NCBI GenBank assembly: GCA_024235315.1
Contig: JACKMP010000006.1
Coordinates: forward strand, 124,001-188,000
DNA length: 64,000 nt
DNA from: Chromatiaceae bacterium
Lineage (GTDB): Bacteria > Pseudomonadota > Gammaproteobacteria > Chromatiales > Chromatiaceae
Direction of reading: 5' to 3'
This document shows, piece by piece, positions 35,815 to 44,487 of this stretch. Below the pieces are notes generated by a model. That model ran no database searches. It saw nothing but the letters and a program-made list of their open reading frames with translations, and was not told the DNA's origin. Position 1 is the stretch's first letter. Each line of letters opens with the position of its first letter. Both the position numbers and the translations under genes were made by a program.

Positions 35815-36777
35815 TTACCCTGCGACCTGCACCAACTGCCGTCGCACCAGATACAGATTCGACAGCGCAAACAAGGTGGTCAGCTGCGCGGTATTTTTGG
35901 CCAGACCGCGGTAGCGGACCTTGGTAAAGCCAAACTGGCGTTTGATCACCCGGAACGGATGCTCCACCCGTGCCCGCAACTGGGATAGCCGATGATTGAT
36001 CTCGCGCTTCCATTCCGGCAGTTCTTCACCCGAGCGCCGTTTATACGGGAAGCACCACAGCGGTCCGCGCTTCGGGTCGCTCGCGGACAAATTACGGGCC
36101 TTCGTCGTGTATCCCTTGTCGCCGTGCACTTCGTCTTCATCGCCGTGCAGCAGTTCATCAGTCACCTTCACATCCGGCACCTTGGCCGCGGTGCCGACCA
36201 CCGTGTGCACCAGCCCGTGGGCGGTGTCGGCCCCAATGTGTGCCTTCATCCCGAAGTACCACTGGTTGCCTTTCTTGGTCGAACTCATCTCCGGATCGCG
36301 TTTGCCCTTGCTGTTTTTCGTCGAGGTCGGCGCCGCCACCAGCGTCGCGTCCACCATCGTCCCATGGCGCAGGATCAGGCCGCGCTCACCGAGCAGGGCA
36401 TTGATCTCATCGAGCATCGCGGTGGCCAGCCCGTGGCGTTCGAGCAGATGGCGAAACTTGAGGATCGTGGTCTCATCGGGCATACCTTCGACGGCGGCAT
36501 CCAGACCGGCGAAGCGGCGCAGCAACGGGATGTCGTGCAACGCCTCTTCCATGGCCGGGTCCGAATAGGCAAACCACTGCTGCATGAAGTGAACGCGCAG
36601 CATGGTATCCAGTGCGATCGGGCGGCGTCCCTTGCCCGGCTTGGGATAGTGCGGCTCGATCAGCGCGATCAGCCTCGACCAGGGCACAACCCGGTCCATC
36701 TCGGACAGAAACTGCGCTTTGCGCGTCTTCTTAGGCTGCTTCATGAAGCCCGAATCGTCCAGGCCGAGTTGCTTCAT
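35815..36777 (-). CDS. IS5-family transposase
   Basis: A 320-residue DDE transposase. The catalytic residues are visible: Asp in MVDATLVAAPT, Asp in HGDKGYTT and Glu in RVEHPFRVIKRQFG with the family R-x-K spacing. The N-terminal region KAQFLSEMDRVVPW is typical of IS5-group enzymes. The frame is complete, so the element may be active. Confidence 0.92.
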   Translation of the reverse strand: MKQLGLDDSGFMKQPKKTRKAQFLSEMDRVVPWSRLIALIEPHYPKPGKGRRPIALDTMLRVHFMQQWFAYSDPAMEEALHDIPLLRRFAGLDAAVEGMPDETTILKFRHLLERHGLATAMLDEINALLGERGLILRHGTMVDATLVAAPTSTKNSKGKRDPEMSSTKKGNQWYFGMKAHIGADTAHGLVHTVVGTAAKVPDVKVTDELLHGDEDEVHGDKGYTTKARNLSASDPKRGPLWCFPYKRRSGEELPEWKREINHRLSQLRARVEHPFRVIKRQFGFTKVRYRGLAKNTAQLTTLFALSNLYLVRRQLVQVAG

Positions 36778-36828
36778 CGTCGTCTGTTGCTCCCTTTGCT
36801 CGGTTGGTCGATTATCCCATGCGGCGCG

Positions 36829-36846
36829 ACTTGATCAGAGATTCCC
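36829..36846. repeat. right terminal inverted repeat of the IS element
   Basis: 18-bp end, inverted relative to the left end. It abuts AAGAGG, which may serve as ribosome-binding site for the following lipoprotein gene. Confidence 0.75.
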
Positions 36847-36862
36847 AAGAGGAACACATGCA

Positions 36863-37516
36863 GTGACTACCAGCGCTCTTCTTCCAGCATTTGCTCTGTT
36901 TCTAGTTTCTTTGTTCGCTTCGGGATGCGTTCCGGAAAAACAAGGCTTGAGAACAGAAGCGAACTGGGCCGGGCTTGTCGACAATACAAATACTTCTATT
37001 GTGGTCGGTCGCATCGAATGGCTGGAGAAAGGGGAGCCGAAAAATATGGAAAAGGGGCTAATGGGGTTCTCAGTTACACCACAGCTCCTTCGCCTCGAAG
37101 ATGGCACTCGAATAATGGGAGAAATCAACGAGGTTGGACGATTCGTTTGGCAACTTGAACCAGGCACATATGTCATCAACCGAATCAACTATCGCGACGC
37201 GTGGAGCGGAAACTACTTTTTCGTCCCAAAGGTGGGTTTCCGGATTGAGAGGTCTGAAGCCGCGTATTATGTAGGAACGTTGAAGGCTGATTTCGCGATA
37301 GAGCGCGATCTGATCGGAGGTGTCTCTGGCATAGCGAGATTTACTATTGAGGATGAGTTTGACAACGCCGGTAAGATTCACTCAGAAGGCTATCGCTCTA
37401 TAGAAGTCTCAAAACGCCTAATGGTCCGTGATGAAAACTTGCCCACAACTATCGATACGAAAGCAGACTTCCAGCTTGCGATTCAGATTTTGAATGCAGT
37501 GCTAATGGGTATGTGA
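36863..37516 (+). CDS. putative lipoprotein, AT-rich, next to the IS element
   Basis: A 217-residue protein with a lipoprotein signal ending in ASGC (Cys ~19). The rest is a beta-rich domain (GRFVWQLEPGTYVINRINY; SGNYFFVPKVGFRIE). The start is assigned to GTG at 36863, 16 nt after the IS end; the N terminus lacks basic residues, so the true 5' end may have been cut by the insertion. Codon use is clearly AT-richer than its neighbours, suggesting acquisition by transfer. Function unknown. Confidence 0.6.
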   Translation: MTTSALLPAFALFLVSLFASGCVPEKQGLRTEANWAGLVDNTNTSIVVGRIEWLEKGEPKNMEKGLMGFSVTPQLLRLEDGTRIMGEINEVGRFVWQLEPGTYVINRINYRDAWSGNYFFVPKVGFRIERSEAAYYVGTLKADFAIERDLIGGVSGIARFTIEDEFDNAGKIHSEGYRSIEVSKRLMVRDENLPTTIDTKADFQLAIQILNAVLMGM

Positions 37517-37723
37517 TCATACTTTCATAGTGAAGTGTTTGCTGTTGAGCATCCAATCCAAACTCCTGCAGCTCAAAATGCCCGCGCATGGCCGGTTGCA
37601 GAACAAGAAGCGCTCAGCTCCAAACACCACGGCGGCGGTCAAAAAAAGCGCCAACCGGGCTGCACGATTCGACTTCTTGACGGCTGTTGGTATCGGTCGT
37701 CCGGATGTTATTCGCCGCGGTAC

Positions 37724-38278
37724 CTACGCGTGCTCCGGATCATGGTCACGATGGCTGGCCGGCGGATTGTAGACGCCGACGTACTCGCCCCTGGCCTCGT
37801 CGGGCTCGAGTGGGGTCGTCTGCCCAACTTGGCGTTTCGGGTCGGGCTCGTGGACGGGATGCATCTGACCCAACACGTAAAGCCTGTCCCTCAGTTGGCG
37901 CATCTCCTTGCGCAGTTTGTCCTCCCGTCGCCACAGGCCGCGTTGCTTTTTGCATTGCGAGCGGGCGGTATACAGGAATGCCAGGCCTGCGACGAACCCA
38001 ACGGTTACCATCATGGACTTGAGCGCGAAGGCCCGCTCATTCTGGGCAGCTATTTCGTAGACCGGTGAATTCGGGTTTTGCGTCCAATCGCTTGCCCCCG
38101 CCGGAAACAGGTGAATCAGGCCGAGCAGGCTGATGGCGAGCACCACCGCCCCCAGAGCGCTGTAGACCCCACTGTTCAAGCGGCAGGCTTTGTGTTTGCT
38201 GGCAAGACCGCCGAGTTCCAGGTTCACCTGCTTCAACCGGCTGCTGTCAACGTACTGAGGTTCTGATTCGTCTGCCAT
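37724..38278 (-). CDS. hypothetical two-helix membrane protein
   Basis: A 184-residue protein with TM helices at ~40-60 and ~88-106, followed by a charged coiled coil (RREDKLRKEMRQLRDRLYVLG) and a Pro/His/Asp-rich tail. The N terminus (~1-37) is polar. No family is recognised. Overlapping plus-strand frames are shadows. Confidence 0.65.
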   Translation of the reverse strand: MADESEPQYVDSSRLKQVNLELGGLASKHKACRLNSGVYSALGAVVLAISLLGLIHLFPAGASDWTQNPNSPVYEIAAQNERAFALKSMMVTVGFVAGLAFLYTARSQCKKQRGLWRREDKLRKEMRQLRDRLYVLGQMHPVHEPDPKRQVGQTTPLEPDEARGEYVGVYNPPASHRDHDPEHA

Positions 38279-38598
38279 ACGTTCAAAGTCCAGCGAGGCT
38301 CCCGGATCGGTAAGCCAGCATAAACCAACCAGGTTGTAAGCTTAATGAAAAATCTCAGCCAATCTGAACCCCGATGGTCTGCGTTGGATTGGCGTGAGCA
38401 TTCTCTTGTGGGTGGTGTCTCCATTGACGGCTTCACACACCAGAATTGACTTCCCCCGGTGCCGTCGTCTCCGAATATGGTTCGACCGCAATTGTCGTCC
38501 GGCGCAGTCCTACGGCGATTGTTTTCGCGAAGCGCGAACGAAGGCTATCGGGCGTTTCGCCGGCTCCAGTGGCGCAGCCCGATTTGGATGGCAAGATC
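38279..38598. other. gene-free stretch before the AraC-type regulator
   Basis: No supported gene is seen in these 320 bp. Base composition is mixed and more AT-rich near 38330-38400; weak open frames in both directions lack ribosome-binding sites. Confidence 0.45.
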
Positions 38599-39660
38599 TC
38601 ACGCCTGACCACGCCGGTAGGCTGCCGGCGAGGTACCGGTTTGGCGCCGAAAAGCGCGCGCAAAATTCGTGGCTTCGTTGTAGCCCAGGGTGGCGGCGAT
38701 CTCGGCGACCGGCATGTCGGAATCCGTAAGCCAGGCCTTCGCCATGCGAAGTCTGGTGTCTGAAACCAGACCGGAATAACTCGTGCCAGCTTCGGCCAAT
38801 CGCCGTTGCAGAGTACGCGAACTCATACCCGCGGCGTCTGCTGCTGACTCGATAGGTGGATATCCGTCGGTCAACAGCGACGCGATCAACTGTTCCGCAG
38901 AGGCCTTGAAGTCAGTGGGCATTCGCTGACCGGCGAGCCCCGTGTCCCTGCCTGACATTGACTTGTCGTGCCAAGGCGGCATCGACATTTGCATCACGGA
39001 GCGCGGGATTGTGAAAGACGAATGGCTTTGGCCGGTGATCAGCTGGGCCGACCCGAAAACACCGCAATCCCCGTGCAGTTTCTCATTGCCGGACATTAGG
39101 CAAACCTCTGGTGGGCTCCAGGTCGGGCCGAGAAGTTGCCGCAGTGTGTTGACGGTGAGAACCAGGGTGTAAAGGTCCGCGATACAGCGGCCCGGACTGG
39201 GTGGGCCGGTCAAATACTGATTCAGGCGCAAAGCCCCACTCTCCGGCGTAAGCCACAGCTTTGTCCCGCCGCTGTACCCGCCGATCAGCCGTACACCGGT
39301 CTTGAGGTACTCGTAAACAGTCGAAGTTTCCCGTAGCAGGGCCCCAAAAACTCCCAATTCGAAGCTGGACGCGCGTTGCCCGATGACCACGCCGAGGTCC
39401 TCGATTTTTTCCTGTCGGGCAGCGAGTTCGGCAAATCGGTAGCCCGACATGACGGGCAGCAGCGCCTCTGGGTCATCGAAAAGTACCGGCGGCATCCGCG
39501 CCTTGCACAGCAATCGCTCCAGTGGCGCACCGATCTCATTCAGGAAGCCGACGAAAGGCGCAAAGGCGTTGGCACGCACCAAGGGTATTGCTGAACCGGC
39601 TCCCGGCTTCGCCGGCGCCCCTGACATTTGACGTCGATCAAAGTTCGGTGGGGTTGGCAC
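38599..39660 (-). CDS. AraC-family transcriptional regulator
   Basis: A 353-residue regulator with an N-terminal ligand-binding domain of the arabinose-binding-like/OruR type (~30-210) and a C-terminal pair of helix-turn-helices (MSSRTLQRRLAEAG and VAEIAATLGYNEATNFARAFRRQTGTSP). The start is GTG at 39660 or ATG at 39627. It is divergent from an outer-membrane protein gene, and the region between them holds two palindromes, so it probably controls that gene and perhaps the following cluster. Confidence 0.88.
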   Translation of the reverse strand: MPTPPNFDRRQMSGAPAKPGAGSAIPLVRANAFAPFVGFLNEIGAPLERLLCKARMPPVLFDDPEALLPVMSGYRFAELAARQEKIEDLGVVIGQRASSFELGVFGALLRETSTVYEYLKTGVRLIGGYSGGTKLWLTPESGALRLNQYLTGPPSPGRCIADLYTLVLTVNTLRQLLGPTWSPPEVCLMSGNEKLHGDCGVFGSAQLITGQSHSSFTIPRSVMQMSMPPWHDKSMSGRDTGLAGQRMPTDFKASAEQLIASLLTDGYPPIESAADAAGMSSRTLQRRLAEAGTSYSGLVSDTRLRMAKAWLTDSDMPVAEIAATLGYNEATNFARAFRRQTGTSPAAYRRGQA

Positions 39661-39697
39661 CGGTTTTCCTCCTGTCGTGGCGCGAGATGATCGGCCG

Positions 39698-39710
39698 GAT
39701 TAGCCTAATC
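39698..39710. promoter_or_regulatory. 13-bp palindrome in the AraC/OMP divergent region
   Basis: GATTAG-C-CTAATC is a perfect dyad between the divergent regulator and outer-membrane protein genes; a candidate operator. Confidence 0.45.
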
Positions 39711-39732
39711 GGATACTCTTCCATGGAGCAAG

Positions 39733-39765
39733 CCGGTGCCCATGCACGCCATTCATGGGCACCGG
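39733..39765. promoter_or_regulatory. 12-bp inverted repeat in the AraC/OMP divergent region
   Basis: CCGGTGCCCATG (39733-39744) is repeated in perfect inversion at 39754-39765 with a 9-nt loop. It lies 120 bp upstream of the outer-membrane protein start; operator or transcript hairpin. Confidence 0.55.
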
Positions 39766-39884
39766 TTGTAAGATCCAGGACCCCGCAGATGGTTCGCCAT
39801 GGGGTACCTGTGGTCGGAGATTTTTCATCCGCCATGAATCCGTCGCGCGGATTTTTGTTGGAACGTGATCCCGGAGTAACCAAG

Positions 39885-40643
39885 ATGGCTGCACGCTCAC
39901 TGCTGTTTGCAATGGTCGCCCTTCAGATCATTCCGGTGACCGTTCGGGCAGACGAGGGTTGGGATTATCGTCTTACGCCTTACCTTTGGTTCGCGGGACT
40001 GAAGGGTGACGTCGCCACGATCCCGGGAGCTCCCACGGCACCCATCGATATTTCCCCCAGCCAGGCATTGGAGGATACCGAGGCGGGGGTGATGCTCATG
40101 TTCGATGCAAAACGTGGGCGGCACGGCGTGTTCGCAGACTTTCTCTACACCGATGTCCAGTCCGACGAGGAACTGCTGCCGCCGCCGATCAGCCTGATGC
40201 TGCGCTCTGTCACCAAGACAACAATCTTTTCTCTGGCCTATCAGTACGAAATTTTCAATCAGAACCAGACAGTCATTGATCTGTTGCTGGGTGCACGCTA
40301 CTGGGATATCGACTCCGACCTCCGTTTCGGTGGGGGAGCGGGATTGCTGGCCGGCAGGAACGTGACGCACGATGAATCCTGGATCGACCCGCTGATCGGG
40401 GCGAAGGGCCGCATGCAACTTGGGAGCTCGAAGTTCTATATCGATGGTGGCGCCGGGCTGGGCGGTTTCGGCATAGGTTCAGACCTTTTCTACGAGTTAT
40501 ACGGCGGTATCGGCTACCAATTGACCAACGCGATAGGTACGTCCATCGGGTATCGGATGTTCGACGTCGATTATGAAGACAGTGGTTTTGTATACGATGC
40601 CAGGCAGCAAGGTTGGCAGCTTGGCCTGTCGTGGGCATTCTAA
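39885..40643 (+). CDS. outer-membrane beta-barrel protein
   Basis: A 252-residue protein with a signal peptide (~1-19, ending VRA) and alternating beta strands with Gly/aromatic girdles (YRLTPYLWFAGLKGDV, ...FYELYGGIGYQLTN), ending in the aromatic C terminus SWAF expected for BAM insertion. GGAG precedes the ATG. It is divergent from an AraC-type regulator and followed by remnants of another outer-membrane protein. Ligand unknown. Confidence 0.8.
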   Translation: MAARSLLFAMVALQIIPVTVRADEGWDYRLTPYLWFAGLKGDVATIPGAPTAPIDISPSQALEDTEAGVMLMFDAKRGRHGVFADFLYTDVQSDEELLPPPISLMLRSVTKTTIFSLAYQYEIFNQNQTVIDLLLGARYWDIDSDLRFGGGAGLLAGRNVTHDESWIDPLIGAKGRMQLGSSKFYIDGGAGLGGFGIGSDLFYELYGGIGYQLTNAIGTSIGYRMFDVDYEDSGFVYDARQQGWQLGLSWAF

Positions 40644-40665
40644 AAAAGAAGAAAGAAAGCCTGTA

Positions 40666-41163
40666 ATGGAGACCGGGCCAAGACCCTGCTGCCCGGCACG
40701 CAGGGGCGCATGGCCGTTCACAACCGGCCTGTTTGCGTTGGTTGCCGCGCTGCCCGCTTCGGTTTGTGCCGACGCCAAGCTGGGTGGTCGGAAATGGGCT
40801 GCGGGACCGGGAGCCGTCGGGCTGACGATGCGAGGCCCCTGAACAATCGGCTTGCTGGCGAATCATGTCTGGTCGTTTGCTGGTGACGGCAACCGTCCGG
40901 ACATCAGCAACACCTTCTTGCAGCCGCTTGCCGCCTACACCTGGCAGAGCGGCTGGGCCGCGTCGGCACAGACAGAGACCAGCTACAACTGGGAGGCGGA
41001 ACAATGGTCTGTTCCGGTCAACGTAGCCCTCTCCAAGCTGGTCATGTTCGGCAAGCTGCCGGTCAGCCTGCAGGGAGGCGTGGGGTACTGGGCAGAATCC
41101 CCGAACAACGGTCCGGAGGGTTTTCGATTCCGGTTGCAGGCGAACATCGTCCTTCCTCGGTAG
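40666..41163 (+). pseudogene. decayed outer-membrane transporter-like (neuromedin-U type) gene
   Basis: The frame starts with a signal peptide (~1-35), then passes directly into the C-terminal half of a transporter-like outer-membrane protein (ADAKLGGRKWAAGPGAVGL, then LLANHVWSFAGD, FLQPLAAYTW, NWEAEQWSVPVN, YWAESPNNGPEG, ending FRLQANIVLPR). About 150 residues of the normal protein are missing. At 40840-40842 a TGA stands where relatives usually have Trp (GPWTYG); the frame continues unbroken after it. Internal deletion plus nonsense mutation indicate a pseudogene. Confidence 0.75.
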
Positions 41164-41291
41164 CAACCATTGGTTGGACGGGGCTTGCCGAGTGGGATGG
41201 TTTCAGTCGGATTGTTCGCCCAGGCCGTGAATGGGTTTGTGGTCATGGCGAATGCGCTGGATTTCGGTGCGTTCGCCAACCGGAGAATACG

Positions 41292-41576
41292 ATGACGCTG
41301 AGCCTTCTACTCGCCCTTTCTCTGTTCGGCGCAACGATGCCGGTCGTGGCCGCCGAATCCGTCACACTGGATCCGTTGGTCAGGGCCGAGACCGATTGGT
41401 CAATCACCATGTACGACGGAATAACCCGGCTCCTTGTCGACAATGCGATCGACCGCTATCTGCTCAATTCGCCGATGCTGGACAGCTTGGTGAAGAACGA
41501 CGACGGCCCTGTGACCGTCCACATCCAGGCCGACCCGCCAGGCAAGGCACTCCGAGCGAACTGGCCGGTGAAGTAA
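41292..41576 (+). pseudogene. remnant of a DUF1254/DUF1214 protein
   Basis: A 94-codon frame: signal peptide (~1-21, ending VAA) fused to the last recognisable part of a DUF1214 domain (WSITMYDG, NAIDRYLLNSPM, DDGPVTVHIQADPPGK, ANWPVK). Full-length family members have more than 400 residues, so the central part is deleted and the end is shortened. The frame itself is intact with an ATG, so a short exported peptide could still be made. Confidence 0.65.
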
Positions 41577-41600
41577 ATCTACAATCTTGAGGAACAACGC

Positions 41601-41927
41601 ATGCATCCAGGAAAGTCAGTCAGAGGCCGAGCCGTCATGTTCGTGTTGTGCGCTGCACTCGTTGCCGCCGTGCCAGCCCTTGCCCAGTCGGAGGCAGACT
41701 GCGCTGCACGTGCAGACCGCGCAGCGCGCGATTCCTCCGGCGCCCTTGGGGGCGCGGTAAAGGGCGGCGCTGGCGGTGCACTCTTTGGGGCTATCGTCAG
41801 TGACAAGAGCAGCAAGGGCGCGAAGCGTGGCGCAGCACTCGGTGCAATTGTCGGTGGTGCCAGTGGAGCCCACAGCAAAGACCAGATCTACAAGCGGGTC
41901 TACGACGACTGCATGGCCGGTCGTTGA
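41601..41927 (+). CDS. exported glycine-zipper protein
   Basis: A 108-residue protein with a signal peptide (~1-29, ending ALA), followed by an Ala/Asp-rich segment and two glycine-zipper helices (GALGGAVKGGAGGALFGAIV and GAALGAIVGGASGA). Two Cys flank the zipper (DCAARAD and DDCMAGR) and may form a disulfide. GAGGAA precedes the ATG. Such proteins insert in or bridge the outer membrane. Confidence 0.8.
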   Translation: MHPGKSVRGRAVMFVLCAALVAAVPALAQSEADCAARADRAARDSSGALGGAVKGGAGGALFGAIVSDKSSKGAKRGAALGAIVGGASGAHSKDQIYKRVYDDCMAGR

Positions 41928-41968
41928 AGGCGCTCATTTCTTGAATTGATCCAAAGAGGAATCCTGTC

Positions 41969-42283
41969 ATGTCCAATCCTTTTCTCCGTTCGATCACTAC
42001 CACCGCGTTGGCTCTGCTGATACTGCCAGCGGCGATACCCGGAGCCGCGTTGGCGACCGACAACCGCGATTTTGGCACCCAGACCTGCAAGGAGATCATG
42101 CGTCTGTCCGGATCCGACAGGGAAATCGCCCTGGCGTTTGCGCACGGCTACGTACTGGGCAAGAAAGCCACCACCCAATACGAGGTCGATGCGTTGGCGC
42201 AGATCACCGACCAGTTCATTGACTTCTGCCTGGATAACCCGGCTGCGAATGCGCTGCAGTCTTTCGAGAAAATCGCCAAGTAG
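41969..42283 (+). CDS. HdeA/HdeB-like periplasmic protein
   Basis: A 104-residue exported protein. Signal peptide ~1-29 (ending ALA), then a small helical domain with two cysteines (TCKEIM and DFCLDN) and the spacing LSGSDREIALAFAHGYVLGK typical of the HdeA/HdeB fold. Those proteins are acid-activated periplasmic chaperones. GAGGAA precedes the ATG. It lies between the glycine-zipper and DUF3604 genes on the same strand. Confidence 0.75.
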   Translation: MSNPFLRSITTTALALLILPAAIPGAALATDNRDFGTQTCKEIMRLSGSDREIALAFAHGYVLGKKATTQYEVDALAQITDQFIDFCLDNPAANALQSFEKIAK

Positions 42284-42343
42284 AGTGCATGCATGCGTCG
42301 GCGCGAGATTCACACGGACGAAGCAAGGAACTGGGGAACCACC

Positions 42344-44281
42344 ATGAATGGACCGAAACAACTCCTGGCAGCTGCCATCTCTGCGATTTGTCTTTTCCCC
42401 GTTGGCGTGTTCGCCGGGGGCGGCTACCCGGGTTACGGCTCCGTGCCGACCAAGGGTGACCGGATCGGCGAAAGAGAGTATTCGCCCTATCTCGACGTTG
42501 GCTATCCCCAGCGCGTTTACTGGGGCGACACACATCTGCACACGTCACTCTCCACGGATGCAGGCATGGTAGGAAACCGCCTTGGGCCGGAAGAGGCCTA
42601 TCGCTTCGCCCGCGGCGAGACCGTCGTCTCCAGCATTGGCGTGCGCGCCCGGTTGCAGCGCCCCCTGGACTTCCTCGTCACGGCCGACCACGCCGAGAAC
42701 CTGGGACTCGCGCCGATGATCGTCGAGAAGAACCCGGATCTGCTCAAGCTGGAGTTCGGCAAAAAAATCGCGCAGCTGGTTTACGACGGCAAGGCGTGGG
42801 AAGCCTATGCGCTCTGGGGCGAGCGCATGAGCGCTCGCCAGGATCCGCTCGCGGGTCAGGATGCGCTGACCAGGACCATGTGGGAGCGCCTCACCGCAGC
42901 TGCCGAAAAGTACAATGATCCGGGCAGGTTCACCGCCCTGATCGGCTTTGAGTGGACCGCGAGCCCCAGCGGCAACAATTTGCACCGCAACGTCATTTTC
43001 CGTGATGGCAAGGATGAAGCCGATCGGGTGCTGCCATTTTCCAACTACGACTCCACTGATCCGGAGGACCTCTGGGCCTGGATGAAGGCCTACGAGGACA
43101 AGACCGGTGGTCGGGCACTGGCAATCGCGCACAATGGCAACCTTTCCAACGGCTTGATGTTCGATGATCTCACTTTCTCAGGTGGGGAACTGACGCGGGA
43201 CTACGCCACGCAGCGCATGCGCTGGGAGCCGCTCTACGAGGTCACGCAGATGAAGGGCGATGGTGAGGCACATCCTGCGCTGTCCCCGAACGACGAGTTT
43301 GCCGACTATGGTACCTGGGACAAAGGCAGCTTCGGCCCAGTACCCAAGACAGCGGACATGTTGCCGCGTGAATACGTCCGCGAGACTTACAAGCGTGGCC
43401 TCCAGTACGAGGAAAAGCTCGGCGCCAACCCGTTCAAGTTCGGCATGATCGGCTCCACCGACAGCCACACCTCGCTGGCGTCTTATGAGGAAAACAACTA
43501 CTTCGGCAAGGCTACGCCGGGAGAACCCTCGGCCGACCCGCAGCGGTTCGATGAGAAGATCACGGGTTATCTTCAGGAGCCCGGTGGCCCGGACGTCACC
43601 ATCCGCCACTTCAAGACTTTGGCATCTGGCCTGGCAGCGGTGTGGGCTACGGAGAATACGCGCGAGGCGCTCTGGGACGCCATGCAGCGAAAAGAGGTCT
43701 ATGCCACCACCGGCACACGCATGACAGTACGCGTGTTCGCCGGCTGGGACTTCCAGGAGCCCGAAGTGCAGCGCCCGGATTTTGCTGCCACCGGCTACCT
43801 GCGTGGTGTGCCGATGGGCGGTGACCTGCGCGACGCGCCCAGCGGCAAGGCGCCCACCTTCATGGTCAGGGCGCTACGTGACGCGGATGGCGCCAACCTG
43901 GACCGCGTGCAAATCGTCAAGGGCTGGCTCGACGGCCAGGGCAAGCTGCACGAAAAGGTGTACGACGTGCTGTGTTCGGATGGGCGGGCGATAAGCGATC
44001 AGCACCGCTGCGAGAAACCAGTGGGCAACACGGTAGACGTGAAAACGGCCACCTATACCAACAGTATCGGTGACGCGCTGATGATGGCCTACTGGAAAGA
44101 CCCGACGTTCGATCCACAGCAACGCGCTTTTTACTATGTGCGCGTGCTGGAGATCCCAACGCCGCGCTGGACGACCTACGACGCCGCGTTTTTTGGTGTT
44201 GCATTGCCCGAGGGCGTCGATCCAACCCACCAGGAGCGCGCATATACGTCTCCCATCTGGTATACGCCCGGCAAGGCCTGA
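42344..44281 (+). CDS. exported DUF3604 protein
   Basis: A 645-residue protein with a signal peptide (~1-24, ending VFA). The DUF3604 domain shows PHP-like metal-binding motifs: YWGDTHLHTSLSTDAG, LVTADHAENLG, and MIGSTDSHTSLASYEE. These resemble metallo-phosphoesterases, but no activity is established for the family. The ATG at 42344 was chosen for the signal peptide. It closes the run of exported proteins starting at 39885. Confidence 0.88.
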   Translation: MNGPKQLLAAAISAICLFPVGVFAGGGYPGYGSVPTKGDRIGEREYSPYLDVGYPQRVYWGDTHLHTSLSTDAGMVGNRLGPEEAYRFARGETVVSSIGVRARLQRPLDFLVTADHAENLGLAPMIVEKNPDLLKLEFGKKIAQLVYDGKAWEAYALWGERMSARQDPLAGQDALTRTMWERLTAAAEKYNDPGRFTALIGFEWTASPSGNNLHRNVIFRDGKDEADRVLPFSNYDSTDPEDLWAWMKAYEDKTGGRALAIAHNGNLSNGLMFDDLTFSGGELTRDYATQRMRWEPLYEVTQMKGDGEAHPALSPNDEFADYGTWDKGSFGPVPKTADMLPREYVRETYKRGLQYEEKLGANPFKFGMIGSTDSHTSLASYEENNYFGKATPGEPSADPQRFDEKITGYLQEPGGPDVTIRHFKTLASGLAAVWATENTREALWDAMQRKEVYATTGTRMTVRVFAGWDFQEPEVQRPDFAATGYLRGVPMGGDLRDAPSGKAPTFMVRALRDADGANLDRVQIVKGWLDGQGKLHEKVYDVLCSDGRAISDQHRCEKPVGNTVDVKTATYTNSIGDALMMAYWKDPTFDPQQRAFYYVRVLEIPTPRWTTYDAAFFGVALPEGVDPTHQERAYTSPIWYTPGKA

Positions 44282-44487
44282 GGCGTAGAGTCCACAAGCG
44301 GTGAGACCTGGTGGAGCCCCGGAAAAAATGGGTTCGACATTTTGGCGTGGCCCCGGTGCCGCGTGGTGCCCCTTTGATTCCGGCCGTCATTGGTGTACAC
44401 GAAAGAGAATCAATTGGGAGCGGAAAGCATGTTGAATCGAAGAGCCGTGTCGAGCAATACGCCTGTCGGCCGGGAAACTGCCGGGTG

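Larger units (their letters stand above)
35668..36846. mobile_element. IS5-family insertion sequence, apparently intact
   Basis: A ~1.18-kb element with one transposase gene and imperfect terminal inverted repeats: GGGATCGTCTGATCAAGT at 35668-35685 and, inverted, GGGAATCTCTGATCAAGT at 36829-36846 (15 of 18 positions match by eye). Flanks show no obvious target duplication (ACAA left, AAGA right). Only one copy is in the window. Confidence 0.85.

Noticed and set aside
35660..36852. Target-site duplication of the IS element
   Set aside because: The flanking bases (ACAA and AAGA) do not match, so no duplication can be claimed.
37530..38068. Plus-strand frames of 80 and 177 codons
   Set aside because: They are antisense to the two-helix membrane protein at 37724-38278 and have no signal of coding.
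40852..41163. Short frame as an independent gene
   Set aside because: It continues the same frame as 40666-40842 after a TGA, so it is the downstream part of the pseudogene.
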